Source of the DNA: CAZGTQ01 sp964528575
GTDB taxonomy: Bacteria > Planctomycetota > UBA1135 > GCA-002686595
Assembly (NCBI GenBank): GCA_964528575.1
Contig: CAZGTQ010000452.1
Coordinates: forward strand, 1-26,197
Direction of reading: 5' to 3'
Length of the DNA stretch: 26,197 bases
Both the position numbers and the translations under genes were made by a program. The notes below the pieces were generated by a model, which was not told where the DNA came from, ran no database searches, and was given only the letters and a program-made list of their open reading frames with translations. Positions 14,390 through 21,612 of the stretch are shown here, piece after piece (position 1 is the first letter of the stretch; every line of letters starts with the position of its first letter).

Positions 14390-14887
14390 TCAACGAACGT
14401 ACGAGCGGTCGAGCAAGTCGTTCTGAGCCGAGTACGAACGGCCCAACACGTCGTCCGCGGTCCCGAACGCGCCGTCGGGCCCGGCGCTCGTGACGCGCCA
14501 GAGCTCCGCGGTCAGCTCGTAGCGCAGCTCGTTGCTCCAGGGATCGGCGAGCAGCGATTGGCGCAGGAGCGCGTCGCCGCGCTCGGAGCTCGGCAGCCGG
14601 CCGTGCTCGTTGGCCCAGCCGCGGATGACGACCGCGCCCGCGACGAGGGATTCGGCCGTGCGCACCGTCTGGCGCGGGTCGTCGCCGGCGGACGCCTCGT
14701 GCGGGCTGGAGGAGCTGTTCGTGAAGGCGCTGATCAAGAGCGCGCAGACGACGGCGGCCAAGAGCGCCGCCGCGACGGCTCCGGCGCCCCTCGATCGTCC
14801 ACTGCTCGGCGTTCCCTGAGGCCCGCCCACGCTCCTACCGCCGCTCCTGCCCAGGAATGTCCGGATGCTCTTGCTCGTCTCGTTCAT
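14390..14887 (-). CDS. Single-helix membrane protein with pseudopilin-like C-terminus (paralog 2)
   Basis: 165 residues from an ATG at 14887 that overlaps the glpD stop (ATGA). A Gly/Ser/Arg-rich cytoplasmic segment is followed by one membrane helix (GAVAAALLAAVVCALLISAF, about 37-56) and a soluble domain. That domain matches the neighbouring paralog almost motif for motif: GWANEHGRLPSSERGDALL, ADPWSNELRYELTAELWRV and TSAGPDGAFGTADDVLG. The pair therefore arose by tandem duplication of the soluble module, while the membrane anchors differ. The SAGPDG...TADDV end resembles GspG pseudopilins, but there is no prepilin peptidase site. The link to glpD is by overlap only, so a functional relation is not implied. 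Confidence 0.8.
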   Translation of the reverse strand: MNETSKSIRTFLGRSGGRSVGGPQGTPSSGRSRGAGAVAAALLAAVVCALLISAFTNSSSSPHEASAGDDPRQTVRTAESLVAGAVVIRGWANEHGRLPSSERGDALLRQSLLADPWSNELRYELTAELWRVTSAGPDGAFGTADDVLGRSYSAQNDLLDRSYVR

Positions 14888-16524
14888 CGCTGCTCCCTGC
14901 CGTCCTTGCGCCACGCGTGCCGGCGCGCGAGCGACGCGGCGAAGCGCGTACGCTCGTCGTCGCGCCGCGACGCGTCCCACGAGAGCCGCTCGCCGAGCCG
15001 TCCCAGCACGGCCTCGACCGCGGCCTCGACCGCCTCGGGCCCTGCATAGCCGAGGTCGGTGCGCCGGAAGAAAAAGTCGTCCAGGAAGAAGCAATCCTCG
15101 TGCCGCACGCTCCAGTCGACCTCGCCGAGCAGCGTCTCCGCGTCGAGCGGCTCGAGCCCGCCGGGCATGCTCTCGCACGCGGCGCGCACCGCCTCGCGCC
15201 GCGCGCCGTAGCGCTTGCGCCACGCGTCGGCGAGCGCGTCGGGGGGCAGCGCGCCGCTCCAGCGCGACCACGCGGGCCGCGCGACGCGCGTTCGCTCGGC
15301 GCCGACGAGCGTGTGGTCGCGCGTGGGCGAGCGCCGGCCGCTGCGGCCGATGCCGAGCGCGCCCGTGAGCGTCGCGGACAGGTTCTCGGCGACGGCGCGG
15401 TAGCCGGTGAGCTTGCCGCCCGCGATCGTGAAGACGCTGCCCTCTCGCACGATGCGCTCTTCGCGCGAGCGCGCCGACGGATCGGCCTCGGACGCGAGCA
15501 GCGGGCGCAGGCCCGACCAGGTCGAGAGGACGTCGTCGGGGCCGAGCTTCGCGTGCGGCACGAGCGCGTTCGCCGACTCGAGCAGGTACTCGACCTCGGC
15601 GCGCGTCGCTCGCGGCTCGACGTCGGCGCGCGCTTCGATGTCCGTCGTGCCGATCGCGGTTGCGCGCGGCCAGGGGATGAGGAACATGACGCGCCCGTCG
15701 AGGCTCGAGGGGAAGATCACCGCGCCGTCGGTCGGCAGGCGCTGGCGCGGAACGAGCACGTGGCTGCCGCGCGTCGGCGTGATCCAGCGGCCGCCGAGCC
15801 CGGCGCGCGCGCGCAGCTCCTCGGTGCCGGGTCCGCCGCAGAGCACGACCGCGCGGCAGGCCAGCGTGCGTTCGGAGCCGTCGAGCCGGTCGGCGAGCCG
15901 CACCGAGGCGCCGCGCTCGTCATGCTCGATCGCGATCGCTTCGGTGCGCGAGAGGCAGACGGCGCCGGCGCGCATGGCGCTCGCGACGACCGCGAGCGTC
16001 AGCCGCGCGTCGTCGGTCGCCGCGTCGAGGTAGTGCCCGGCGCCCACGAGCGTCTCGCGCTCGACGCCGGGGATGCGCGTCGCGACGGTGCGCGCGCGCA
16101 GCAGCCCGGGCAGGCCGAGCGCGCGCGGCACCGAGAGGAGCGTGTAGAGCCCGAGCCCGAGCGCGAGCTTGAAGAGGCCGGTGCGATCGCCGCGCCGGAC
16201 GGGGAAGACGAAGCGCTCGGGCCAGACGAGCCCGGCGGCGTTGCGCAACAGCAGCGCTCGCTCGAGGCACGACTCGCGCACGAGGCCGAAGTCGAACTGC
16301 TCGAGGTAGCGCAGCCCGCCGTGGACGAGACGCGAGGACGCGCTCGAGGTCGCGCCGGCCCAGTCCCCGCGCTCGACCAGCAGCGTGCGCACGCCCCGCA
16401 GCGCGAGGTCGAGCGCGACCCCCGCCCCGGTGATCCCGCCGCCGACGACGACGACCTGGGGCGGCGTGCGCTCGACCCGCTCGCACCGCTCGGCCCGCGA
16501 CGGGAGGGGCTGGACCTCGACCAT
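14884..16524 (-). CDS. glpD: Glycerol-3-phosphate dehydrogenase (FAD-dependent)
   Basis: 546 residues from an ATG at 16524 with a weak AGGG site. The N-terminal FAD-binding Rossmann motif VVVVGGGITGAGVALDLALRG is followed by the family signatures GDWAGATSSASSRLVHGGLRYLEQ, ARLTLAVVASAMRAGA, RGSHVLVPR, GTTDIEA and STWSGLRPLL. A C-terminal helical domain carries the typical FTIAGGKLTGYRAVAENL earlier and a closing DAO_C-like region. It oxidises sn-glycerol 3-phosphate to dihydroxyacetone phosphate and passes electrons to quinone at the inner membrane surface. The length fits E. coli GlpD (501) with a short N-terminal addition. No glpF or glpK is in the window. The stop overlaps the following gene by four bases. 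Confidence 0.95.
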   Translation of the reverse strand: MVEVQPLPSRAERCERVERTPPQVVVVGGGITGAGVALDLALRGVRTLLVERGDWAGATSSASSRLVHGGLRYLEQFDFGLVRESCLERALLLRNAAGLVWPERFVFPVRRGDRTGLFKLALGLGLYTLLSVPRALGLPGLLRARTVATRIPGVERETLVGAGHYLDAATDDARLTLAVVASAMRAGAVCLSRTEAIAIEHDERGASVRLADRLDGSERTLACRAVVLCGGPGTEELRARAGLGGRWITPTRGSHVLVPRQRLPTDGAVIFPSSLDGRVMFLIPWPRATAIGTTDIEARADVEPRATRAEVEYLLESANALVPHAKLGPDDVLSTWSGLRPLLASEADPSARSREERIVREGSVFTIAGGKLTGYRAVAENLSATLTGALGIGRSGRRSPTRDHTLVGAERTRVARPAWSRWSGALPPDALADAWRKRYGARREAVRAACESMPGGLEPLDAETLLGEVDWSVRHEDCFFLDDFFFRRTDLGYAGPEAVEAAVEAVLGRLGERLSWDASRRDDERTRFAASLARRHAWRKDGREQR

Positions 16525-16840
16525 GGGCGCCCTGGGTAACGAACGGGACGGGCGGGGGCCAGGACGAGGGACGCGAGCACGAAATGCGTCACCGCGGCGC
16601 CCCCGCCCCGGTCCTGCCCGATGGGTGGGCGGGGGAGGATGGTGGACCCAGGGGGGGGAGCCCATGAAATGCGACATCCTATGGCGGGTACCCCCTCCGC
16701 CCCCCCCCCGACCCCCCTCCGCCCCCCCCGCCGCGGAAAGTACGCAGCCGTTGCGAAGCCCCCCCGCCCGCGTCCGCTAGAAAGGACCCCGCTTCGACCC
16801 GGCACCGGCGGCGGCACCGGCACCCGGCGGCGACACCGAC
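16525..16840. other. Divergent intergenic region with long C and G homopolymer tracts
   Basis: No gene is seen in these 316 bases between glpD (leftward) and the gene at 16841 (rightward). It holds G8 at 16651-16658, C10 at 16700-16709, C6 at 16712-16717 and C8 at 16722-16729. The C-rich tracts are separated by single G/A or short CT runs. A less GC-rich stretch (about 16662-16684) and TAGAAA at 16778-16783 are candidate promoter positions; neither has a convincing -35 box. Homopolymer runs can slip in vivo and in sequencing. Confidence 0.6.
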
Positions 16841-18307
16841 GTGCGAGCAGCTCTCCTCCTCCTCCTCCTGGCCCTGGTTCCCTGTCTGCTCGCGTTCCGC
16901 GCGCCGGGGCGGGCGGATGCTTTCGACGATGGGTTCGACGCGGCGGCGGCGCGCGTCGTCGAGAAGCTCGAGGACCTCGCCGCGCGGGCGAACAAGGCGC
17001 GGCTGTACCTCGAGCGGGACCGCATCTACGAGCGCGTCCTCGTCCTCGCGCCCGACAACAAGCGCGCGCGGCATGGGCTCGGGTTCCGCAAGAACGGCGA
17101 CGGCGAGTGGGAGCGTTCCCGCGATTACCGCGAGCCGCGCGACTACGCCGAGGGGGAGCTCCCGGCGTTCCGGGACGAGCGGAAGGGGCTGCAGGGCGAG
17201 TTCCGCATGGAGGTGCTGCGGCTGCTCACCGTCCATGCGAGCGAGATGACGCACTCGCGGCGCTGGGAGGTGCTCCACCGGCTGCTCGCGCTCGAACAGA
17301 ACGACGAGATCGTCCAGGGCATGCTCGGCGCCGTGCGCGCGCAGGACGGGCGCTGGCTGCTCGTCGAGAGCCGCGACGCGCTCGAGCGCCGCGCTCGGAT
17401 CGAGACCGAGGCCGAGCAGCACTTCCGCGCCGTACCGCCGCCCGAGCCGAGCGAGCCGGTCGATTTCGAGCTGGCGATGGGCATCGACTGGGTCGCTGGG
17501 CTGCGGACCGAGCGCGTGCGCGTCATGGGCGCCGTGGCGCGCTCCGAGATCCACCGCGCCACCGTCGCGATCCACGCGGCGGGCGACCTGTTCCGCTGGG
17601 TGTTCGGCGTCGACACGCCGCACCGCGACGGCTTCACCGTCTATCTGTTCGAGACGCCCGACGACCGCGACCGCTTCCTCGGCAACTATCCCGGGCTCGC
17701 ATCCGGCGCCGTCGCGCGCCTGCGCACGCTCGGCGGCGGGCCGATCGGCGACACGAACGTCTTCGGCCAGTGGACGCACGAACCGGAGATGCGCGTCGAC
17801 GGCGTCGTGCGCCAGACGTTCGGCGGCCTCCTCACTGACGCGTTCGGCATCACGACCAAGCACGGGTGGGCCTGGGAGGGCTTCGGGCTCTACCTGAACC
17901 ACCAGCTCATCGGCACGCGCCTCTCGTTCTTCGTACGCGACACCGGGTACGTGCCGGACGCCGCGCGCACGATGCGCACACGCCTGCGCCAGCAGGACGC
18001 CGATTGGCTCGCGATGGCGCTCGAGATGATGCGCGGCGAGCACAAGCCCAAGCTGTCGTTCGTGCTCGGCAGCGACGTGAACGGCATGAACAACGACGAC
18101 ATGCTGCTCGCGTTCGCCCTCGCCGCGTACCTGATCGAGAGCCAGCCGACCAAGGTCCCGCGCATCCTCGGGCGCATCGGCGGCGCGCTCGCGGAGGACG
18201 GCCAGGGCGAGAACCCGATCATCGTGCTGCAGGGCGAGCTGGGCTGGGACCTGCCGCATCTCGAGGCGCGTCTCATGCGCTGGCTCGAGGAAGTCTCCGG
18301 GCCGTAG
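16841..18307 (+). CDS. Secreted protein resembling a zinc-less gluzincin peptidase
   Basis: 488 residues from a GTG at 16841 without a clear ribosome site. A signal-like leucine run opens the protein (LLLLLLALVPCLLAF). A helical region about 30-130 looks TPR-like. Then a segment typical of DUF1570/MA-clan metallopeptidases appears: FTVYLFETPDDRDRFLGNYPG, VVRQTFGGLLTDAFGI, HGWAWEGFGLYLNHQL. In active members the second block would read HELTH and the third WLSEGLA. Here residues 329-333 are GLLTD, so both zinc His and the general base Glu are gone, while the downstream Glu346 of the W-x-x-EG motif remains. The protein is thus probably not a peptidase. Function unknown; 32 bases before the next secreted protein gene. 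Confidence 0.7.
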   Translation: MRAALLLLLLALVPCLLAFRAPGRADAFDDGFDAAAARVVEKLEDLAARANKARLYLERDRIYERVLVLAPDNKRARHGLGFRKNGDGEWERSRDYREPRDYAEGELPAFRDERKGLQGEFRMEVLRLLTVHASEMTHSRRWEVLHRLLALEQNDEIVQGMLGAVRAQDGRWLLVESRDALERRARIETEAEQHFRAVPPPEPSEPVDFELAMGIDWVAGLRTERVRVMGAVARSEIHRATVAIHAAGDLFRWVFGVDTPHRDGFTVYLFETPDDRDRFLGNYPGLASGAVARLRTLGGGPIGDTNVFGQWTHEPEMRVDGVVRQTFGGLLTDAFGITTKHGWAWEGFGLYLNHQLIGTRLSFFVRDTGYVPDAARTMRTRLRQQDADWLAMALEMMRGEHKPKLSFVLGSDVNGMNNDDMLLAFALAAYLIESQPTKVPRILGRIGGALAEDGQGENPIIVLQGELGWDLPHLEARLMRWLEEVSGP

Positions 18308-18339
18308 CTCGAACCGAGAGTCTGAGAGAGAATGACGCC

Positions 18340-19185
18340 ATGAAACACACGAGCCCCGTCTGCGTTCCCTTCCTCGCCTGCCTGCTGGCCTTCCTAGCGC
18401 CGGGCGCGGCCGCGCAGACGCTCGACCTGTTCGACGTCACGCTGAACCAGAACCTCGGCCAGGCGCCGGCGAGCATCTACCTCGGCCACGACGTCCGCTT
18501 CGACATCGACGGGAGCTCCGGCGAGGTGGGAGCGGTGTTCGCGAGCGCGCTCCCCGCGCCGTTCCCGATCGACATCGGCGGCGTCCCGGTCGTCCTCGAC
18601 CCCGGCAACAGCATCGTGCTCGGGCTCACGGTGCTCGACCCCACCGGCCAGGGCTCGGTGTCCGTCAGCGTGCCTTCGACGCTGCCGTCAGGACCGACGC
18701 TCTACACGCAGGCCCTGCTCGTCCACCCGGTCGCGCTGACCTCGCGCGTGACGAGCGGCATGACGCCCGCGCTCGCGAGCGAGCCGTTCACGACGCTCCT
18801 CGCGGGCTCGCAGAGCGCGCACCCGCTCGCAGACTCCGGCGGCGTCGCCGTGATCGACGGCGCCTCCGCCTGGACGACGTTCTGGACCCAGCACGCCGCC
18901 TTCCAGATCCCCGCCCCGCCGCCGCCGGCCGTCGACTTCCAGACGAGCGCGGTCGTCGCGGTCTTCGCCGGCTGGCGCCCGTCGAGCGGCTATTCGATCG
19001 GCGTCGACGAGATCACCTACACGGGCTCGGGCCTCGACGTCGACGCGACCGCGGTCGCGCCCGGCGCCGGCTGCGGCGTGCTCACCGTGATCACGTACCC
19101 GCACCACTTCGTGCTGATCGATGCCGACGTCGCGGCGCCGGCGACGCTCACGACGGCGCTCACGAGCGGTACGCCCTGCCCGTAG
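18340..19185 (+). CDS. Secreted protein with PrcB C-terminal-like domain
   Basis: 281 residues from an ATG at 18340. A clean signal peptide (VPFLACLLAFLAPGAAAQ, with AAAQ cleavage) precedes an N-terminal domain of about 120 residues with NLGQAPASIYLGHDV and LDPTGQGSVSVSVPSTL, a style common in secreted Planctomycetota proteins. The last third resembles the PrcB C-terminal domain: SAWTTFWTQHAAF, PAVDFQTSAVVAVFAGWRP, GYSIGVDEITYTG and GCGVLTVITYPHHFVLID. In characterised oral spirochaetes PrcB helps a chymotrypsin-like protease complex, but no protease gene is next to it here. It is convergent with the methyltransferase gene, seven bases apart. A GAGAG stretch serves as possible ribosome site. 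Confidence 0.75.
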   Translation: MKHTSPVCVPFLACLLAFLAPGAAAQTLDLFDVTLNQNLGQAPASIYLGHDVRFDIDGSSGEVGAVFASALPAPFPIDIGGVPVVLDPGNSIVLGLTVLDPTGQGSVSVSVPSTLPSGPTLYTQALLVHPVALTSRVTSGMTPALASEPFTTLLAGSQSAHPLADSGGVAVIDGASAWTTFWTQHAAFQIPAPPPPAVDFQTSAVVAVFAGWRPSSGYSIGVDEITYTGSGLDVDATAVAPGAGCGVLTVITYPHHFVLIDADVAAPATLTTALTSGTPCP

Positions 19186-19192
19186 CGCTCGC

Positions 19193-19993
19193 TCAACGCG
19201 CGACCGGCGCGTCGCGCAGCTCGGGCCGGAACGAGCCCTCGCGCAGCGTCGTGCGCACGAGCACGCGCTTGGCGCACAAGAGGTCGCGCGAGAGCGCGAA
19301 GCGCTCGAGCTCGCGGCGCGTCGGCTCGCTCGCCGCCGGCTTGCCCTCGCGGCGGTCGCGCTCGCTGCGGCGGCGGAGCTGGCGGCGCACGAGCGGGCCC
19401 ATCGCCGGCCGCATCGCCCAGTACAGCGCGCGCGACGTCCCGCTCGGCTTCAGGCACTCCAGCTCGATCGCGTCGAACTGCTCGATGCGCAAGAGATAGC
19501 GGAGCTGGAAGAACGGCAGCGTGAACGCGTGGCCGTGATAGACGCGGCCGCCCTCGTAGCCCCACAGCGTCGCGTCCTCGTTCGGCAGGTCGCCGTGGAA
19601 GCTCTTGAGGCCGGTGAGGAAGTAGCTGAGCCGCGAGCTCAGGTCCATCACGTTCGGCAGCGTCAGCAGCAGCGTGCCGCCGTCGACGAGGACGCGGCGA
19701 CACTCGCGCAAAAAGCCCGCCGCGTCCTCGAGGTGCTCGATGCCCTCCTGGCACACGAGCGCCGCGAACGTGCCGTCCTCGAACGGCAGCCGCGCGTTCA
19801 TGTCCGCGCGCACGACCGCCTCCGGACGGAACGCGCTGAGCTCGGGGAAGAGGTCCGCGCCGACCGCGTCGACGCCCGCCTCGCTGAGCTTGCGCAAGAG
19901 CTCGCCGTCGCCCGCCGGGAGGTCGAGCACGCGCCCGCCCCCCGCGACCTTCGATACGATCTCGACGAGCCTGCGATCGGTCGCTGCCGACAT
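19193..19993 (-). CDS. Class I SAM-dependent methyltransferase
   Basis: 266 residues from an ATG at 19993. The gene starts 10 bases after the prmA stop, with AGGA and an upstream GGAGG covering that stop, which argues for coupling. Motif I is RVLDLPAGDGELLRKLSEAG, motif II/III follows with VGADLFPELS, and the post-I segment VVRADMNARLPFEDGTFAALVCQEGIEHLED gives motif IV/V with the Methyltransf_11/23 pattern; ECRRVLVDGGTLLLTLPN is the usual strand after. The C-terminal part is long, basic (QLRRRSERDRREGK) and not family-specific. Substrate unknown: lipid, glycan or small molecule are all possible. It is the last gene of the leftward group. Confidence 0.9.
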   Translation of the reverse strand: MSAATDRRLVEIVSKVAGGGRVLDLPAGDGELLRKLSEAGVDAVGADLFPELSAFRPEAVVRADMNARLPFEDGTFAALVCQEGIEHLEDAAGFLRECRRVLVDGGTLLLTLPNVMDLSSRLSYFLTGLKSFHGDLPNEDATLWGYEGGRVYHGHAFTLPFFQLRYLLRIEQFDAIELECLKPSGTSRALYWAMRPAMGPLVRRQLRRRSERDRREGKPAASEPTRRELERFALSRDLLCAKRVLVRTTLREGSFRPELRDAPVAR

Positions 19994-20003
19994 GGCGCGG
20001 ATC

Positions 20004-20903
20004 CTACCTCCGCTCGCCCTCGATCGTGAGCCAGCGTCCGCGGCGGTCGACGCCGCGCACGTCGAGGCCCGCTCCGGCGAGCGCGGCGAGCACCGGCTCG
20101 CGCTTGTCGACCGCGCAGCCCGAGACGGCGAACCACGCGCCGCGGCGGCCGGCGCGGACGATCTCTTCGGCGCGCGCGCACACGACGTCGGCGTAGATGT
20201 TCGCGCACACGCCGTCGAAGAGCGCATCGGCCGCGAGCGCGTCGAAGCCGCCCGCGAAGAAGCGGCAGCGCTCCGCCACTCCGTTCGCCTCGGCCAGGGC
20301 TCGCGCGACGGGCGGCGCGAGCGGGTCGAGGTCGAAGCCGTCGCAGCGCCGCGCGCCGAAGAGCGCAGCCGCGACCGCGAGGATCCCCGTGCCCGTGCCC
20401 GCGTCGAGCACGCGCTGGCCCGGGCGCACGCGGCGCTGGACGGCGAGCAGGCACGCGCGCGTCGTCGCGTGCCGGCCGGTCCCGAACGCCGAGCCCGGCT
20501 CGAGCCGCAGCGCGACGTCGCCACGCCGCGGCGGCGGCGGATGATCGTGCCCGAGCACGCAGACGCGCCCCACGCGGAACGGTCGCCAGCGCGCGCGCCA
20601 CGCGTTCGCCCAATCGGCGTGCGCCACGTGCGCGAACGCCGGCTCGAGCCCCGCGAGCTCCGGCGCGCCCGCGCGCTCGGCGAGACCCGCGAGCCGCGCC
20701 GCGACCCGCGCCCGCCGCTGCGCGTCGTCCGCGCGCACGACGAGGTAGGCGCGCACGAGCACCTCGTCCGCCGCGCACGCCTCGATCGCCGCGCTCGTCG
20801 CGCCCTCCTGCGCCAGCGCGTCCGCGACGAGCTCCTCCCAGCCCGCGGGGACGCGCACGCGGACCTCGGTCCAGCTCGGCTCGCCGCTCACGACGGCGCT
20901 CAC
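20004..20903 (-). CDS. prmA: Ribosomal protein L11 methyltransferase
   Basis: 299 residues if begun at the GTG at 20903, which overlaps the upstream Nudix stop (GTGA); no ribosome site is seen, so coupling is likely. The N-terminal half (to about 120) is the L11-binding domain with WTEVRVRVP at its start. The linker carries ADWANAWRARWRPFRVG, matching the W-x-x-x-W-K signature of PrmA. The methyltransferase domain has GSAFGTGRHATTRACLLAV, VLDAGTGTGILAVAAALFGA, GFDLDPLAPPVARALAEANG and VCANIYADVV, the PrmA version of the catalytic loop. It trimethylates L11 in well-studied bacteria. Ala-rich composition is as in neighbours. Confidence 0.9.
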   Translation of the reverse strand: MSAVVSGEPSWTEVRVRVPAGWEELVADALAQEGATSAAIEACAADEVLVRAYLVVRADDAQRRARVAARLAGLAERAGAPELAGLEPAFAHVAHADWANAWRARWRPFRVGRVCVLGHDHPPPPRRGDVALRLEPGSAFGTGRHATTRACLLAVQRRVRPGQRVLDAGTGTGILAVAAALFGARRCDGFDLDPLAPPVARALAEANGVAERCRFFAGGFDALAADALFDGVCANIYADVVCARAEEIVRAGRRGAWFAVSGCAVDKREPVLAALAGAGLDVRGVDRRGRWLTIEGERR

Positions 20904-21565
20904 GACGGCTCGTCGAGCAGCCGCCAGGGCGCGTCGCCGAACGCGTGCGCGCGCGCCGCGGCGAGCGGATCGCCCGCGAGCGCGGCGCGCCACGGCGCGA
21001 CGAGCGGCTCGAGCTCCGGCGCGAGCGGCCGCGGCCGCGCGACGCACGCGAGCGCGAGGTAGAGCCACGGGCAGTGCCGCTCGGGCTCGGCCGCGAGCAT
21101 TTGCACGCCCGCGTCGGGCTCGATCCACGCGAGCGCGTCGATCTCGCCCGCGTCCGGCGCGAGCTCGCCCGGCTCGACCAGGCCGACGAGCGTGCAGCAC
21201 ACCTCGTTCTCGACGCCGACGTCCGCGTAGCCGATCTCGTAGTCGAAGCGGCCGTGCTCGCCGATCGCCGCCTCCGCGCCGAGCTCCTCGCGCACGCGCC
21301 GCCGCCCGCTCGCGACGTACGACTCGCCGGGGCGCGGATGGCTCGCGACGGTCCCGTCCCAGAACCCGGGCCACAGCATCTTCGGGGCCGCCCGTCGCGC
21401 GAGCAGGAGCCGCCCGGCGCGGTCGAATGCGAGCGCCGTGAACGCGCGGTGCTTGCGCCCCGGCACGAGGTGGCACGTGCGCTTGGCCAGCTCCCCGAGC
21501 GCGCGGTCCTCGCCGTCGACCAGCACGAGCGGATCGTCCGAGGCACCGTCGGAAGTCGCGTCCAT
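20900..21565 (-). CDS. Isopentenyl-diphosphate-isomerase-like Nudix protein lacking the catalytic Cys
   Basis: 221 residues from an ATG at 21565 with AGGA seven bases upstream. The family resemblance to type 1 isopentenyl-diphosphate isomerase is clear: LAKRTCHLVPGRKHRAFTAL (metal His32 and His39), FWDGTVASHPRPGES, the Nudix-like RRRVREELG, and GVENEVCCTLVG (Glu119, Glu121), which carries the second catalytic acid. The active-site Cys that precedes the third His (Cys67 in E. coli, TNSVCGHP) is replaced by Ala74 (TVASHP); metal His76 is kept. This argues against normal isomerase activity; a Nudix hydrolase acting on another diphosphate is the alternative. It is coupled to prmA downstream and 47 bases after the helicase stop. 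Confidence 0.85.
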   Translation of the reverse strand: MDATSDGASDDPLVLVDGEDRALGELAKRTCHLVPGRKHRAFTALAFDRAGRLLLARRAAPKMLWPGFWDGTVASHPRPGESYVASGRRRVREELGAEAAIGEHGRFDYEIGYADVGVENEVCCTLVGLVEPGELAPDAGEIDALAWIEPDAGVQMLAAEPERHCPWLYLALACVARPRPLAPELEPLVAPWRAALAGDPLAAARAHAFGDAPWRLLDEPS

Positions 21566-21612
21566 CGGCGCATCCTAGTCCGGGCTAGTCCACCCGTGCA
21601 CGCCGAGCGCGG

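Noticed and set aside
19145..20905. A 21-base exact repeat (19145-19165 and 20885-20905)
   Set aside because: Both copies are made of the common ctcacgacggcg words within coding sequence of unrelated genes and in different contexts; chance in biased composition is likely and no mobile element boundaries are seen.
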